This document shows, in pieces, positions 7,594-16,408 of a stretch of 23,688 bases of DNA. The DNA comes from JBDNIO01 sp041688215. GTDB lineage: Bacteria; Pseudomonadota; Gammaproteobacteria; Nevskiales; Salinisphaeraceae. How positions within the stretch are numbered: the first letter of the stretch is position 1; every line of letters begins with the position of its first letter. Location of the stretch: the NCBI GenBank assembly GCA_041688215.1, contig JBDNIO010000267.1, forward strand, positions 1 to 23,688, read 5' to 3'. The translations under genes were made by a program, and so were the position numbers. A model generated the notes under the pieces. It worked only from the letters and a program-made list of their open reading frames with translations, did not search any database and had not been told where the DNA came from.

Positions 7594-7868
7594 AACGACA
7601 TCAACACCTGCTTGCTGTCGCTCAGGTCCTGATAAATGGCGTCCAGTTGCACCTGGCTGCGGGCGATGATGTCGACCGTTACGGACAGGTAGCGGCCACC
7701 GCTGCTGAGTTTGTGGGAGATGTTGTCTGGCGTTAATTCCGGCACATGCGGTTTGACCAGGTCATAAACTGCTTGTTCGAAATCAGCTACGTCCCCTGCG
7801 CCAAATGTCTTGATCGGAAACGGGCAGGGAAATTGCAGCAAGGATTCGTTGGGTTTGGACTCAGGCAT
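7590..7868 (-). CDS. ybeD: DUF493 family protein YbeD
   Basis: Small protein of 92 residues with the DUF493 signature FPCPFPIKTFG near its start and the regular ACT-like alpha/beta pattern after it (VSVTVDIIARS-like strand). YbeD is thought to be a small regulatory domain protein and is almost always found just before lipB; its exact role is not settled. The ATG at 7868 gives the usual N-terminus; an upstream in-frame start would add 16 residues that overlap dat. It begins 5 bases after the dat stop and its stop overlaps the lipB start by 4 bases. Confidence 0.92.
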   Translation of the reverse strand: MPESKPNESLLQFPCPFPIKTFGAGDVADFEQAVYDLVKPHVPELTPDNISHKLSSGGRYLSVTVDIIARSQVQLDAIYQDLSDSKQVLMSL

Positions 7869-7873
7869 GACAA

Positions 7874-8713
7874 TCAGGCGGTACTGGCATGGATCAGGCG
7901 CCGCATCTGCGCCCAAATTGGGCTGGGTTTGCCTGTGCCGACAGGCTGTTCGTCGAGCCGGGTTACCGGAAAAATTTCACGTATGGAACTGGTCAGCCAT
8001 ATTTCCTCGGCCGATTTTAATTGCGCCAGGCTGACATCGGTTTCCAGGCACTCGACGGCGTTGGCCTTGGCCAGTTTCAACAGCAACCCACGGGTAATTC
8101 CAGGCAGGATTTCCGGGCGTAGACGCGGCGTCTGGACAACCCCGTCAATCACGGCAAATATATTGCTGGACGCGCCTTCCATCACCTGGCCGTCCCGCAG
8201 CATGATCGCTTCTGTGGCGCCGGCTCTGGCGGCATCATCACTGGCCAGAATGTTCGCCAGCAGGCTGGTGGACTTGAACTGGCAATGCGTCCAGCGAGTA
8301 TCCTGCATGCTGATGGTGGCCACGCCCTGGTCGAACACGGCCGCGTCGGGCGGTTTACGGCTCTGGCAGAACGCGATGACGTTGGGCGTGGGGTTTTCCG
8401 GCAGCCGGTGATCGCGCCGCGGCGCGGCGCCGCGGGTTACCTGCAGATACAGGGACAAGTCGCCGCCACCGTTGGCGTCGATCAGCGCATTCAACAGACC
8501 CTGCCACTGGTCATCGGTGTGCGGATTGGCCAGGCGTATGCCCGCCAGACTATTGGCCAGACGCTGCAGGTGCTCGTCGAGCAAGAATGCCTTGCCTGCG
8601 TAAACCGGGATGACTTCATACACCGCATCGGCAAACAACAGCCCCCGGTCCAGCACCGGCACACTGGCTTGGGCCAGGGGCAGTTGCTGACCGTTCAAGT
8701 AGGCGATGTCCAT
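7874..8713 (-). CDS. dat: D-amino acid aminotransferase (class IV PLP enzyme)
   Basis: A 279-residue fold-type IV aminotransferase. The PLP lysine is Lys147 (QFKSTSLLANILA) and the cofactor-binding glutamate is Glu179 (MEGASSNIF), nearly the same positions as Lys145 and Glu177 of Bacillus D-amino acid aminotransferase. VLDRGLLFADAVYE and the TRGAAPRRDHRLP carboxylate-binding loop also match that subgroup better than BCAT or ADC lyase. It would interconvert D-alanine and D-glutamate with 2-oxoacids. ATG at 8713 is chosen 4 bases after the dacA stop; a TTG at 8725 would overlap dacA. Its place between dacA and ybeD fits D-amino acid recycling from wall trimming, which is inference. Confidence 0.85.
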   Translation of the reverse strand: MDIAYLNGQQLPLAQASVPVLDRGLLFADAVYEVIPVYAGKAFLLDEHLQRLANSLAGIRLANPHTDDQWQGLLNALIDANGGGDLSLYLQVTRGAAPRRDHRLPENPTPNVIAFCQSRKPPDAAVFDQGVATISMQDTRWTHCQFKSTSLLANILASDDAARAGATEAIMLRDGQVMEGASSNIFAVIDGVVQTPRLRPEILPGITRGLLLKLAKANAVECLETDVSLAQLKSAEEIWLTSSIREIFPVTRLDEQPVGTGKPSPIWAQMRRLIHASTA

Positions 8714-8717
8714 GCTG

Positions 8718-9863
8718 TTATTCAAACAGCAGCAATACTTCGTCTTTCAACTGCTGGAAAATGCCGCCGCTTTCCAGCGCGTGTTTGGCATACAAGGGGG
8801 TTTGCGAGATCACCTCGTCCTCGTAGCTTACATTCAGGGTGCCCAGCTTCTGGTTTTTCGTAATCGGTGCGATTATGCGGCTGGGCAACTCGGCCGTTGT
8901 GGTCAGGTTTTTTCGCTGCCCGCGCGGCGCCACCACATATACCGGACCGCGCGCGGTAATGGGCAGCATTTCGCTGGTGCCTTTCCAGACACGGACTTTA
9001 CTTACCGCCTGGCCCGCATTGAATAATTTATAGGTTTCGAAGAAACGGAAACCATAATTCAGCAGCGCCTGGCTGGCGGTTTTGCGGGCATTGTTACTGT
9101 TGGTGCCGGTTACGACCGAAATCAGACGCATACCCTCGCGTTCGGCTGAGGTAACCAGACAATAGCCGGCGGAGTCGGTATGCCCGGTCTTGACGCCGTC
9201 TACGCTCTTGTCGGTCCACAGCAGGGAATTGCGATTGTATTGCTGGATGTCGTTATAGGTGTACTCGCGCTGACTGTAATATTTAGCGTACAGATCAGGG
9301 AAATCCTTGATCATGTTGCGCGTCAGGGTGGCGATGTCGCGGGCCGTCATATAGTGGTCTTCATGCGGCCAGCCGGTGGAATTTATGAAGTGCGTGCCGC
9401 TTAGGCCCATGTCTTTCGCGTACTGGTTCATATACCCGGCAAAGCTGTCTTCACTGCCGGCGATATGCTCGGCCAGGGCCACAGTCGCATCATTGCCCGA
9501 GACAACAATTACGCCGTGCAGGATGTCGGCTATGGAGACCTGCTTGCCGACTTCGATGAACATTTTCGAGCCGCCCATGCGCCAGGCATGTTCGCTTACC
9601 GTAAGCTCATCTTCCAGCGCCAGGTTGCCTTTCTTGATCTCTGAAAATGCAATATAGGCCGTCATTATCTTGGTAATACTGGCGGGTTCGATACGCATTT
9701 CCGGGCTTTTCGATGCCAGTATCTGCCCGCTTTCAAAGTCGAGCAGAATATTGCTCTTGCCGCTGAAGCTGGGCGGGTCGGGTACGGGTAGCGGGCGGGC
9801 CGCGAGAGGGGCGGAGAGGCAGACCAGGAAAAGCAGGCTAAATACGTATTTCATAAGGCTCAT
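8718..9863 (-). CDS. dacA: D-alanyl-D-alanine carboxypeptidase, PBP5/6 family
   Basis: Low-molecular-weight penicillin-binding protein of 381 residues that removes the terminal D-alanine from peptidoglycan pentapeptides in the periplasm. The three active-site motifs are S62-I-T-K65, S122-G-N124 and K225-T-G227. It has an N-terminal signal peptide (cleavage around residue 22) and a C-terminal amphipathic segment, GGIFQQLKDEVLLLFE, that anchors such enzymes to the inner membrane. A PBP5 C-terminal beta domain fills residues 290-360. Either ATG at 9863 or ATG at 9854 (MKYVF) could start it; the second gives a more classical signal peptide. A 92-base gap separates it from rlpA. Confidence 0.95.
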   Translation of the reverse strand: MSLMKYVFSLLFLVCLSAPLAARPLPVPDPPSFSGKSNILLDFESGQILASKSPEMRIEPASITKIMTAYIAFSEIKKGNLALEDELTVSEHAWRMGGSKMFIEVGKQVSIADILHGVIVVSGNDATVALAEHIAGSEDSFAGYMNQYAKDMGLSGTHFINSTGWPHEDHYMTARDIATLTRNMIKDFPDLYAKYYSQREYTYNDIQQYNRNSLLWTDKSVDGVKTGHTDSAGYCLVTSAEREGMRLISVVTGTNSNNARKTASQALLNYGFRFFETYKLFNAGQAVSKVRVWKGTSEMLPITARGPVYVVAPRGQRKNLTTTAELPSRIIAPITKNQKLGTLNVSYEDEVISQTPLYAKHALESGGIFQQLKDEVLLLFE

Positions 9864-9955
9864 AGTTTGATGTTTCGTCTCTTTCTACAATGTGCTGGCG
9901 TGCCCAGGCGGGGCAAGCGTGGGACGCGCAGTCTAGCGTGCGCAACTGTCGGCGG

Positions 9956-10759
9956 CTAATTTCGCAGAGCGGATACTCCGATACCCTCATCCGCGAGCTG
10001 GCTACGTGCGGCGTCCATTCGGCTGCGGTGAGAATAGGGGCCCAGACGTACCCGATAAAGCGGCTGCTCGCCTGCACTAGGTGATACAAAGACCTGCGAC
10101 AGGCCCAAAGATTCCAGCCTCAGTGCCAATTTTCTTGCATTGGTGGCTTCGGAGAACGCCCCGGCCTGCAGGTACAGGGCTGGATCAGAGGCTGCGTTGC
10201 CGGGCTGAGCACCGGCCTGCAAGGCCTCCAGTTTTACCGGCGCCGTGCCGTTGCCAATAATGTCCAGGCGTACTGCGGCGGCGTAGGAGAGGTCGATAAT
10301 ACGGTCGGAATGGAAGGGGCCGCGGTCATTTACGCGCACCACCACTTCGCGCCCGTTTTCCAGATTGGTAACCCGTACATAACTGGGCAGCGGCAGGGTC
10401 TTGTGGGCGGCGGTCATGCGGTACATGTCGTACGGTTCGCCGCTGGATGTGCGCCGGCCGTGAAATTTGCTGCCATACCAGGAGGCGTCGCCCTGGGCGC
10501 TGTAGCCCACATTCGAATCCAGTACATCATATTTACGCCCCAGCACCACATAGGAATCCGGGTTGCCGTAGCGGCTTAAGAGCTCTTCTCTGGGGATGGC
10601 ATCCGGAACCGAGGCCAGGTTTTCCGGTATGTTCTGGGCCGGTGGCGGGCCATCGACATCGGGTCGGTCTTCAAGCGAGCCGAGTGTTTTAGTGCCCCCA
10701 CAGGCGGCGAGGAAAAAGGCCAGACTGATGATTGCCATCAGTGCGCGCGTCTGCTTCAT
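9956..10759 (-). CDS. rlpA: RlpA: septal/rare lipoprotein, DPBB and SPOR domains
   Basis: A 267-residue lipoprotein with lipobox LAAC (Cys20) followed by Gly, so probably sorted to the outer membrane. Residues 86-178 form a double-psi beta-barrel domain (GDASWYGSKFHGRRTSSGE ... VVRVNDRGPF) with the conserved Glu108 and Asp145, which match the catalytic pair of Pseudomonas RlpA, a lytic transglycosylase acting on denuded glycan strands. Residues 193-266 are a SPOR domain that binds denuded peptidoglycan at division sites. Its ATG overlaps the mltB stop as ATGA. Confidence 0.95.
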   Translation of the reverse strand: MKQTRALMAIISLAFFLAACGGTKTLGSLEDRPDVDGPPPAQNIPENLASVPDAIPREELLSRYGNPDSYVVLGRKYDVLDSNVGYSAQGDASWYGSKFHGRRTSSGEPYDMYRMTAAHKTLPLPSYVRVTNLENGREVVVRVNDRGPFHSDRIIDLSYAAAVRLDIIGNGTAPVKLEALQAGAQPGNAASDPALYLQAGAFSEATNARKLALRLESLGLSQVFVSPSAGEQPLYRVRLGPYSHRSRMDAARSQLADEGIGVSALRN

Positions 10760-11784
10760 CGATGTACCACCTCCGGTTGTTGGGTTTTCACCTCAGGCAT
10801 CTGTTTCGCCATGCCCGCTTCAATGGCCTGGCTGAGTTGGTAAACCGCCATCGCATACAAGGGGCTGTGATTGTAACTGGTGATAACGAAAAAGTTATTG
10901 TAGCCCACCCAGAATTGCGCACCCTCGGCATTCTCGAACTCCAGCAAACCCACCTGCGTGTCGCCCGGGGGCGGGTTTTCGGCTGTAGCGCCGGCGGCAG
11001 CCAATTCGTCATACCGATAGCGGGTTTTGCGCTTGCTGCGCTCAATTTGCGCCAGCGGCCCCGCGGCATCGGGTGCGCGTGCGGCTACCGCCGCCCCGGG
11101 CTGCCAGCCGTGGGCGCTGAAGTAATTGGCCACACTGCCAATAATATCTGCCGGTTCGCGCCACAAATCGCGTTTGCCATTGCCGTTGAAGTCTACCGCG
11201 TAAGCCTGGTAGCTGCTGGAAATGAACTGCGGCATGCCCATGGCGCCGGCGTAGGAGCCTTTTACGCTGCGTGCGTCCAGACCCTCGCTTTTGCACAGGG
11301 TTAGAAAATGGCCCAGTTCGGAATAGAAAAATTCGGCGCGCGGCGGATAATCAAAGCCCAGGGTTGCCAGCGCATCGAGCACGCGGTCATTGCCGGTATG
11401 TTGTCCGAAGCGGGTTTCCACGCCGATAATCGCGGCAATTATTGACGGCGGCACGCCGTAATATTTTTCGACCTGTTTGAACAGTACGGCGTGTTCGTTG
11501 ATAAACGCGACACCACCCTCGATGCGCCCCGGTTTAAGAAATATCTGGCGATACTTGTACCAGGGCAAGACTTTTTCCGCCGGACGTTGCATGGCCGCGA
11601 CGATTTTCGGCTGAAAGCGTGCGTCGGCCAACACCGCGCGTAGCCACTCGGCATCTATGCCCGGTTGCTGTCTCAGGCGCTGGATGAGTTGCTTGCCCTG
11701 TTCACGCTGGTCGTAGGGCAGGTTGGCCGCGCATGTCAGGGAAGAGCACAAGACCAGTACCAGCGCAATGATCGGGTATTTCAT
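10756..11784 (-). CDS. mltB: Membrane-bound/soluble lytic murein transglycosylase B
   Basis: A 342-residue MltB-family (GH103) lytic transglycosylase that cuts glycan strands with formation of 1,6-anhydro-MurNAc. The catalytic Glu123 lies in IIGVETRFG, and GSYAGAMGMPQFISSSY and DFNGNGKRDLW (calcium-binding loop) follow as expected. The N-terminus has a signal peptide; TCAAN does not make a good lipobox, so the enzyme may be periplasmic rather than a lipoprotein. The last third (WVGYNNFFVITSYNHSPLYAMAV) is typical of the family. It overlaps rodA upstream and rlpA downstream by 4 bases each. Confidence 0.95.
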   Translation of the reverse strand: MKYPIIALVLVLCSSLTCAANLPYDQREQGKQLIQRLRQQPGIDAEWLRAVLADARFQPKIVAAMQRPAEKVLPWYKYRQIFLKPGRIEGGVAFINEHAVLFKQVEKYYGVPPSIIAAIIGVETRFGQHTGNDRVLDALATLGFDYPPRAEFFYSELGHFLTLCKSEGLDARSVKGSYAGAMGMPQFISSSYQAYAVDFNGNGKRDLWREPADIIGSVANYFSAHGWQPGAAVAARAPDAAGPLAQIERSKRKTRYRYDELAAAGATAENPPPGDTQVGLLEFENAEGAQFWVGYNNFFVITSYNHSPLYAMAVYQLSQAIEAGMAKQMPEVKTQQPEVVHR

Positions 11785-12899
11785 GTTGAGAGCAGTTTCC
11801 TGTGTGTGTTTATCGACATCAACATGCCAAACGCAGCCAGCAGAATCACCATGGAAGTGCCGCCATAGCTGATGAGCGGTAACGGCACCCCGACCACGGG
11901 TAGTAAACCGATAACCATACCGATATTTACGAAAACGTAAATAAAGAAGGTCAGGCTTATGCTGCCCGCGGTCAGTCGTTGGAAGGTATCCTGGCTGCGT
12001 GCGGCGATACGCAGGCCGCGCAAAACAATAAACGAATACAGCGCCATGAGCGCCAGCACACCCAGCAGGCCGGTTTCCTCGGCGTATACGGCGAACACGA
12101 AATCGGTATCGGATTCCGGCAGGAAGTTCAGGTGTGCCTGGCTGCCGTTGAGCCAGCCTTTGCCAAACAACCCGCCTGAGCCTATGGCGATCTTGCTCTG
12201 GGTTATGTGATAGCCGGCACCGGCCGGGTCGCGCGCGGGATTCAGGAAAGTAAGCACCCGTTCCTGCTGGTATTCATGCATGTTGTACCACAGCAGCGGC
12301 GCGGCGGCGGCGGCCATGAGTATCAGCAAGAGCAATACACGCCAGCGCAAACCGGCCAGGTACAGGGCAAAGCCGCCCGCCGCCACAATCAACAGCGCAG
12401 TGCCGAGATCCGGCTGCAGACCCACCAGAACAGTAGGGATTGCAACTACAATCGCTGCGACAAGAATATCCTGCAGTTTCGGCGGTAGGCGGCGTTCATG
12501 AAAATACGCCGCGACGCAAAGCGGCACCGCCAGTTTCATGATTTCCGAGGGCTGGAAACGAATCAGTCCCAGATCGAGCCAGCGCTGGGCGCCCATGGCG
12601 GTGGCACCCAGCAACATCACCAGTGCAAGCATGATTACGCCGGCCAGATACACCCAGGGCGCAGACACGCGATACCAGTCCGGCGGTATTTGCGCGATAA
12701 CCAGCATGGCCACCAGGCCCGCGCTCATGCGCGTGGCCTGGTTCAGCACCACATCCAGGGATTGCCCCGACGCGCTATAGAGTACAAACAGACCCAGGCC
12801 GCAGCACAGCAGCAGGGCGGTAAGTAGCTGTGGGTCAATGCGCCACTGCACAAGCAATTCACCCAGGGATGCCGGTTGCTCACGTGCAGTCGCTACCAC
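11781..12899 (-). CDS. rodA: Peptidoglycan glycosyltransferase RodA
   Basis: SEDS-family polymerase of 372 residues that makes glycan strands for cell elongation with PBP2. About ten membrane segments are visible. Conserved residues include Glu119 in FQPSEIMKLA and Asp164 in VGLQPDLGTALL, matching the essential Glu/Asp of E. coli RodA, and the C-terminal PLPLISYGGTS signature. The GTG start at 12899 overlaps the mrdA stop region by 7 bases and has GGGAGAG six bases upstream, which supports this choice. Its 3' end overlaps mltB by 4 bases. Confidence 0.97.
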   Translation of the reverse strand: MVATAREQPASLGELLVQWRIDPQLLTALLLCCGLGLFVLYSASGQSLDVVLNQATRMSAGLVAMLVIAQIPPDWYRVSAPWVYLAGVIMLALVMLLGATAMGAQRWLDLGLIRFQPSEIMKLAVPLCVAAYFHERRLPPKLQDILVAAIVVAIPTVLVGLQPDLGTALLIVAAGGFALYLAGLRWRVLLLLILMAAAAAPLLWYNMHEYQQERVLTFLNPARDPAGAGYHITQSKIAIGSGGLFGKGWLNGSQAHLNFLPESDTDFVFAVYAEETGLLGVLALMALYSFIVLRGLRIAARSQDTFQRLTAGSISLTFFIYVFVNIGMVIGLLPVVGVPLPLISYGGTSMVILLAAFGMLMSINTHRKLLST

Positions 12900-14776
12900 G
12901 AGACGCTCTCCCGGGACTGGACCACACGCGTGCCCAGCAGGTAGGCATCCATCACCTTGCGCGCAACCGGGGAAGCCGTGCTGCTGCCGCCGCCGCCGTG
13001 TTCCACCAGCACAGCGACGGCAATACGCGGGTCGTCTGCGGGTGCGAAGGCGATGAACAGGGCATGGTCACGAAAGCGATGTTCGACATCTTCCAGTTCG
13101 GGCGCGGCTTCATCCTGCGCCAGTCCTGCGACCTGCGCGGTACCGGATTTCCCGGCGATGCGATAAGGCGCATCCTGGCCTATGTGATAGTGCGCGGTGC
13201 CGCGCGGGGCGTGCACCACAGCCTCCATGCCCTGGATTACCGTGCTCCAGTGGCGGTCGTTACTCAGCCGTACGGGCGGCACAGCGTCGATTGATACGCT
13301 TTGCAGCCTGCCGTTCACCGGGTTTTCAGACGCCATTAAAACATGCGGCTTGCGTGCGTCCCCGCGTTGCGCGAGTAGCGCGGTCATTTGTGCCAATTGC
13401 AGCGGCGTGGTGGTCATGAAGCCCTGTCCGATAACGGTGTTAAGGGTTTCGCCCGGAAACCAGGCCTGGTTACGCGCCCCGCGTTTCCACGCGCGTGAGG
13501 GCATAATGCCACTGTTTTCTCGCGGCAGATCAACCCCCGTAGGTTCGCCCAGGCCAAACATCTGACCGTAGCGATGCATGTTATCGATGCCAAGTTCCAT
13601 GCCCAGCTTGTAGAAATAGACATCGCAGGAACGAAAAATGGCCTCGGTAAGATCAAGCCAGCCGTGGCCCTCGCGTTTCCAGTCGCGATATTTTCTTTCA
13701 CTGTTCGGGAGCTGGAAATAACCCGGGCACCAGACTTTGCGATTGGGATCAATCGTGTGCGTTTCCAGTGCCGCCAGCGCCATGACCGGCTTGATGGTGG
13801 AACCGGGCGGGTATTGGCCCTGGAGCGCGCGATTGAATAACGGCCGGTGTGTGTTCTGTAGCAGTGCGTTGTAGTTTTTATGACTGATGCCGTCAACAAA
13901 CAGGGACGGGTCGTAGCTGGGCTTGCTCACCACGGCTAGCAGCCCGCCGGTTTTCGGGTCGATGGCGACGACCGCGCCGTCCTGGTCGCCGAGGGCGTCA
14001 TAAGCCGCTTTCTGCAACTGGGCGTCGATGGTCAAATACAGGCTCTGGCCTGGAATCGGCCGGTTGAATTCGAGTTCCCGCAGGGCCCGGCCGGCGGCAT
14101 TTGTTTCGATAATGCGCGAGCCCGGGTCGCCATGCAGCAGGGACTCGTAGCTATATTCCACCCCGGTTTTGCCGATATGGTTGGTGCCGCGATAGCGTTT
14201 TTCATCGTGGCTTTGCAGCTCGCGTTCGGTAATGCCGCCGACATAGCCAATAAGATGCGCAGCAACATCGCCCAGGGGATAGTGACGCGTGAGCCCGGCG
14301 CGGATTTCCATGCCCGGAAATTCGCGTCGATTGACTTCAAAGCGGGCCACTTCGGTCTGGCTTAAATTCAGCCGCAGGGGGATGCCCCGAAAACGCGGCT
14401 CCTTGCGCATACGCTCAAAAAAGCGTTCACGATCCACGTCGCGAATTTCTATGTATTGGCCAAGGCGCGCGAGAGCCACCTGCATGTCTTCGATTTGCTC
14501 GGGTATGATTTCGAGCCGGTAGGCGGGCAAATTATCCGCCAGCACGACGCCGTTGCGATCATAAATCAGCCCGCGCACCGGTTGTGCCACCTGCACGCGC
14601 ATGCGGTTTTCGTCGGATCGGGTGCTGTAATAATCGTGCTTTACCGATTGCAGGAAAAACAGCCGGGTAATCAGCACCCCCAGCAGGGCAGTCATGACAA
14701 GCCCGGCGACTATGGTGCGTGCCAGGAACAGGCGCCGTTCGGCAGCGTGATTTTTGATAGGTGTATTGGAGAACAT
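12893..14776 (-). CDS. mrdA: Penicillin-binding protein 2 (elongation transpeptidase)
   Basis: A 627-residue class B PBP that cross-links peptidoglycan during elongation in the inner membrane with RodA. A single membrane anchor spans about residues 22-44. The pedestal region follows (VRGLIYDRNG at 67-76). The active-site motifs are S326-T-I-K329, S383-C-D385 (the SxD form usual in PBP2) and K543-S-G-T546. Length and motif spacing fit PBP2 rather than FtsI. The upstream ribosome site is weak and mreD ends 33 bases before, so coupled or read-through expression from mreBCD is likely. Confidence 0.97.
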   Translation of the reverse strand: MFSNTPIKNHAAERRLFLARTIVAGLVMTALLGVLITRLFFLQSVKHDYYSTRSDENRMRVQVAQPVRGLIYDRNGVVLADNLPAYRLEIIPEQIEDMQVALARLGQYIEIRDVDRERFFERMRKEPRFRGIPLRLNLSQTEVARFEVNRREFPGMEIRAGLTRHYPLGDVAAHLIGYVGGITERELQSHDEKRYRGTNHIGKTGVEYSYESLLHGDPGSRIIETNAAGRALRELEFNRPIPGQSLYLTIDAQLQKAAYDALGDQDGAVVAIDPKTGGLLAVVSKPSYDPSLFVDGISHKNYNALLQNTHRPLFNRALQGQYPPGSTIKPVMALAALETHTIDPNRKVWCPGYFQLPNSERKYRDWKREGHGWLDLTEAIFRSCDVYFYKLGMELGIDNMHRYGQMFGLGEPTGVDLPRENSGIMPSRAWKRGARNQAWFPGETLNTVIGQGFMTTTPLQLAQMTALLAQRGDARKPHVLMASENPVNGRLQSVSIDAVPPVRLSNDRHWSTVIQGMEAVVHAPRGTAHYHIGQDAPYRIAGKSGTAQVAGLAQDEAAPELEDVEHRFRDHALFIAFAPADDPRIAVAVLVEHGGGGSSTASPVARKVMDAYLLGTRVVQSRESVSW

Positions 14777-14809
14777 GATCTATGCGCGAGGGGCGCAAAT
14801 CTGGCCGCC

Positions 14810-15298
14810 CTAAGACTGGACCTCTATTGTAGCGAAGCGTTCCAGCGCGAGGACCCAGAATGGCCAGACAATGGTGGTGGAAAGCACGGGCAGCCAGCGC
14901 CAGAGTGGGTCGACAGCGCGACCCGAAACCCCATCAATCCAGAATAATATGAATTCGTAAAGCGCGAATACGGGCAGCAAGGTCAGGCTTTGCTGGATTA
15001 GCGGTATGCTCCAGTAAAAATCCTTGAAGCGGGCAATTACAAAAGTAACTATGGCCAGTGCCAGCGCGTGCTGGCCCAGCGGCGTGCCGTAGGAGGCGTC
15101 CAGGAACAGGCCGCAAACCCAGGCGCTGATGACGCCAAAGCGGTGCGGTTGCATTAATGCCCAGAAAGCGACGGTAGCCGCAAAAAAAGCGGGCCGCGAG
15201 ATGGCTGCCCACACGGGCAGGGGGATAAGCGTTAGCACCAATGCAAACGCGATGCTACTGAATATCAGCAGCAGGCTGACGTTCGCATTGGGAGACAT
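14810..15298 (-). CDS. mreD: Rod shape-determining protein MreD
   Basis: A 162-residue integral membrane protein with about five to six hydrophobic segments and the family block GLFLDASYGTPLGQHALALA. MreD is a small inner-membrane partner of MreC in the elongation complex. Its ATG shares one base with the mreC TAA stop (TAATG), so it should be translated by coupling to mreC. Conservation is low across the family, so identity rests on the block above, topology and position between mreC and mrdA. Confidence 0.93.
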   Translation of the reverse strand: MSPNANVSLLLIFSSIAFALVLTLIPLPVWAAISRPAFFAATVAFWALMQPHRFGVISAWVCGLFLDASYGTPLGQHALALAIVTFVIARFKDFYWSIPLIQQSLTLLPVFALYEFILFWIDGVSGRAVDPLWRWLPVLSTTIVWPFWVLALERFATIEVQS

Positions 15299-16230
15299 TA
15301 TTGCCCTGCGGGGGGCGCTGCTTCAGGCGTTTGTTTGTCTGTAGGCTTTGCGGTGGATTGTGCAACGGTCGATTCGGGGGCTTCTGCCTGTTCAGCTGCC
15401 CGGGGCGGCGCTGGATGCTGCGTCCACACCAGCAGCGCTTCGCGGCCACGGTTAAGGCTGGCGGTGGGGATTGCCCGCACAGTCAGGAATTCGTCCCCGG
15501 CCTGATGCGATACCGCGGAAACGGTTGCCACCGGATAACCCGCGGGGTAGCGCCCGCCGAGGCCGGAAGATACCAGCAGGTCACCCTCACGTACGTCAGC
15601 ATTATTTGCCAGAAATGGTAGCAGGAGTTTGTCGGTTTTGCCGGTGCCCTGGGCAATGGTTTGCAGCCCGGTGCGATTGAGCTCCACCGGAATACCGTGG
15701 TTGGCGTCCGTTATCATGATGGCGTTCGAGTCCATCATGTTCACTTCGGTTACCTGGCCTATGATGCCGTTGGCGTCGATTAGCGCCTGGCCCGGGAATA
15801 CCCCGTCCATACTGCCTTTGTTGAGTTTCATGAAGTGCAGGTAGGGGTCGGGACTAATCGCCAGGATTTCTGCGATCAAAACATCTTCGTCCAATGAGTC
15901 GGACGAGGCCAGCAGGCCGCGGATGCGTTCGTTCTCGGCTTCAAGCGCGGCAAGTTTCTGCAGGCGCGCGCGCAGCAGCAGTACTTTCTGGTTTAATTTC
16001 CGGTTTTCTGCGGCCAGCTCATCGCGGTCGATATATTTGCTGAAAAAATCAATCGCGTCTGCCGGTAGCTCCGCCGCCAATTGCAGGGGTTGCAGCGCAG
16101 CCGCGATACCGCTGCGCACGGGTTGCACGGCTTGTTGGGCCTGGTCAATCATCATCAGGCCCAACGAGATTATCAAGACCGCGATGATCTTGAAGTTCGT
16201 CGATGGACCCTTGGAAAAAAGGGGCGACAT
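15298..16230 (-). CDS. mreC: Rod shape-determining protein MreC
   Basis: A 310-residue bitopic protein that scaffolds the elongation complex in the periplasm and activates PBP2. It has a short cytoplasmic start, one membrane segment (about residues 14-30), a coiled coil around 65-105 (ELAAENRKLNQKVLLLRARL) and the beta-barrel domain (LIDANGIIGQVTEV, VSSGLGGRYPAGYPVATV). The last ~45 residues are rich in Pro, Ala, Glu and Thr and are probably disordered. ATG at 16230 gives the family start MSPLFSKGPS; the GTG 24 bases upstream is less likely. Confidence 0.95.
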   Translation of the reverse strand: MSPLFSKGPSTNFKIIAVLIISLGLMMIDQAQQAVQPVRSGIAAALQPLQLAAELPADAIDFFSKYIDRDELAAENRKLNQKVLLLRARLQKLAALEAENERIRGLLASSDSLDEDVLIAEILAISPDPYLHFMKLNKGSMDGVFPGQALIDANGIIGQVTEVNMMDSNAIMITDANHGIPVELNRTGLQTIAQGTGKTDKLLLPFLANNADVREGDLLVSSGLGGRYPAGYPVATVSAVSHQAGDEFLTVRAIPTASLNRGREALLVWTQHPAPPRAAEQAEAPESTVAQSTAKPTDKQTPEAAPPAGQ

Positions 16231-16295
16231 GTCGTCGTTTGATGATCTGAACACTGTGCTTTTCAGGTTCCCCGTAAATACGATTACTTAAATAC

Positions 16296-16329
16296 AGTTA
16301 TCGGCCGCAGCTCACTGCAACTGATAACT
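16296..16329. other. Nested inverted repeat between mreB and mreC
   Basis: AGTTATC (16296-16302) pairs with GATAACT (16323-16329), and inside lies GCAG-CTCA-CTGC (16307-16318), with a 4x4 internal loop between the two stems. It sits in the 178 bases between the mreB stop and the mreC start. It could reduce read-through or stabilise the mreB message; no T run follows on the minus strand, so it is not a standard intrinsic terminator. Confidence 0.5.
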
Positions 16330-16396
16330 AGCCAAGAATAGGGGGAAACCGGGGCTAACCGCAATAGCGCAGCGTTAATCCCAAGGTTAAACTAAT

Positions 16397-16408
16397 ACTT
16401 GCGCAAGT
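16397..16408. other. Perfect 12-base palindrome next to the mreB stop
   Basis: ACTTGCGCAAGT is a perfect palindrome that touches the mreB stop codon (16409-16411 on the minus strand). It has no loop for a useful RNA hairpin, so a dimeric protein site or chance are the options. No matching second copy was noticed in the window. Confidence 0.45.

Noticed and set aside
11733..11784. MltB as a lipoprotein
   Set aside because: The cysteines at the signal end do not fit a lipobox (T before C, no L-x-[AG] pattern), so a simple signal peptide is preferred.
16231..16254. GTG at 16254 as the mreC start
   Set aside because: It adds eight residues before the conserved MSPLFSKGPS start.
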